This document shows, one piece after another, positions 54,713 through 55,053 of a DNA stretch of 55,053 nucleotides. How positions within the stretch are numbered: the stretch's first letter is position 1; each line of letters starts with the position of its first letter. Below the pieces are notes generated by a model. It had not been told where the DNA came from and searched no databases. It was given only the letters and a program-made list of their open reading frames with translations. The stretch is from Actinomycetota bacterium (GTDB lineage Bacteria > Actinomycetota > Actinomycetes > Nanopelagicales > Nanopelagicaceae). The stretch lies in assembly GCA_005787575.1 (NCBI GenBank), contig SYAN01000063.1, positions 1 to 55,053 of the forward strand. Reading direction: 5' to 3'. The position numbers were made by a program, and so were the translations under genes.

Positions 54713-55053
54713 TCAGAGTTTGTTGGGCCAGGTATCGCTTAACTTGTAACCAAGTGGATAGGGATCGGTTGGATCAAGTCGGTGCTCATAACTACCGGTT
54801 ATCCATGCCTGACCTGCTACTGAAGGTCGAATCGCCGTCACCCCGCCAATACTTAGCTCTTCTTCGATACGGCAGTCGAACTGTGAATCAATGATTGATC
54901 TTCCAATCATTCGATCTCCTAGTTTAAGTACACCTTGCCTATGTAAGAGCGCGAGCCTTGCTGAGCACCCAGTCCCAGTCGGTGACCTATCGATCTTTCC
55001 TGGCTGAATCGCAACTGCATTCTTGCTTATTGCTACACCATTTTCGAAGAAGA
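54713..55053 (-). CDS. Proline racemase family protein, C-terminal part; probable trans-3-hydroxy-L-proline dehydratase (truncated by window edge)
   Basis: The track lists only the last 65 residues, but the minus-strand frame stays open to the window end, giving about 113 C-terminal residues; the start is outside. I translated the extra part as ...GVAISKNAVAIQPGKIDRSPTGTGCSARLALL..., the second active-site motif of the family, followed by SIGGVTAIRPSVAGQAWITGSYEHRLDPTDPYPLG. Racemases and hydroxyproline epimerases have Cys directly after DRSP; here it is Thr, which in the characterised human and microbial enzymes marks trans-3-hydroxy-L-proline dehydratases. The other catalytic residue is not visible. 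It converges on the sugar permease gene. Confidence 0.85.
   Translation of the reverse strand, partial: FFENGVAISKNAVAIQPGKIDRSPTGTGCSARLALLHRQGVLKLGDRMIGRSIIDSQFDCRIEEELSIGGVTAIRPSVAGQAWITGSYEHRLDPTDPYPLGYKLSDTWPNKL

Noticed and set aside
1-55053. CRISPR arrays, insertion sequences, prophage or defence genes
   Set aside because: No repeat-spacer pattern, transposase, integrase or defence-associated domain was found on either strand; the only tandem repeat is the 14-bp array at 24373.

Overview
The window reads as a chromosomal segment of an Actinomycetota (actinobacterial) bacterium with roughly balanced base composition. By eye it is far less GC-rich than Streptomyces or Mycobacterium, so a streamlined lineage such as the freshwater Nanopelagicales/acI group is possible, but this is an inference from gene content and base composition, not a placement. 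The actinobacterial signal is strong: a mycobacterial-type stand-alone ArgA, ClpC, bacterial XPB helicase with its XPB-associated partner, the 32-residue ribosomal protein bS22 next to proC, a histidine phosphatase leading a system II cytochrome c maturation operon, a futalosine-independent men cluster, and a 14-gene nuo operon followed by a polyprenyl diphosphate synthase. No rRNA, tRNA, transposase, phage gene or CRISPR array was found.

Layout. (1) 1-4435 (+): NAD and CoA biosynthesis (nadB 3' part, nadC, coaX), then lysS and argA. (2) 4557-7061 (+): clpC. (3) 10040-7064 (-): an unknown Cys-rich actinobacterial protein, radA and mutY packed 2 bp apart. (4) 10072-12193 (+): proC, an unknown secreted protein and bS22. 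(5) 14617-12203 (-): a large secreted metalloprotease/FN3/propeller-like protein; 14681-14917 (+): glutaredoxin-like protein. (6) 19978-14920 (-): XPB-associated protein, M20 peptidase, XPB helicase. (7) 20047-24381 (+): histidine phosphatase, TlpA/ResA, CcdA, ResB, CcsA. (8) 24433-32141: membrane protein, menA, menE (-); menB, menC, menD (+); menF (-); menG (+). (9) 32186-47373 (+): nuoA-N, with the polyprenyl synthase translationally coupled to nuoN. (10) 49736-48333 (-): YajQ and RarD. (11) 51379-49835 (-): Tat-type metallophosphoesterase. (12) 51674-54701 (+): CUT1 sugar ABC importer (binding protein and two permeases, no ATPase). (13) 55053-54713 (-): 3' part of a proline-racemase-family gene.

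Functionally, regions 7-9 form one respiratory block: cytochrome c assembly, menaquinone head-group synthesis, the polyprenyl tail and complex I that reduces the quinone. The least ordinary non-coding sequence is the leader before the sugar-binding protein gene (about 51475-51654). It holds six possible hairpins, including two copies of a sequence that could compete for one partner, plus a perfect 7-bp palindrome beside the ribosome binding site. A strong 12-bp hairpin separates the binding protein from its permeases. Several divergent gene pairs share overlapping or back-to-back -10 boxes (TAGGCT type) placed so close to the start codons that leaderless transcripts are likely. No clearly new defence or mobile system is visible; most of the window is housekeeping.
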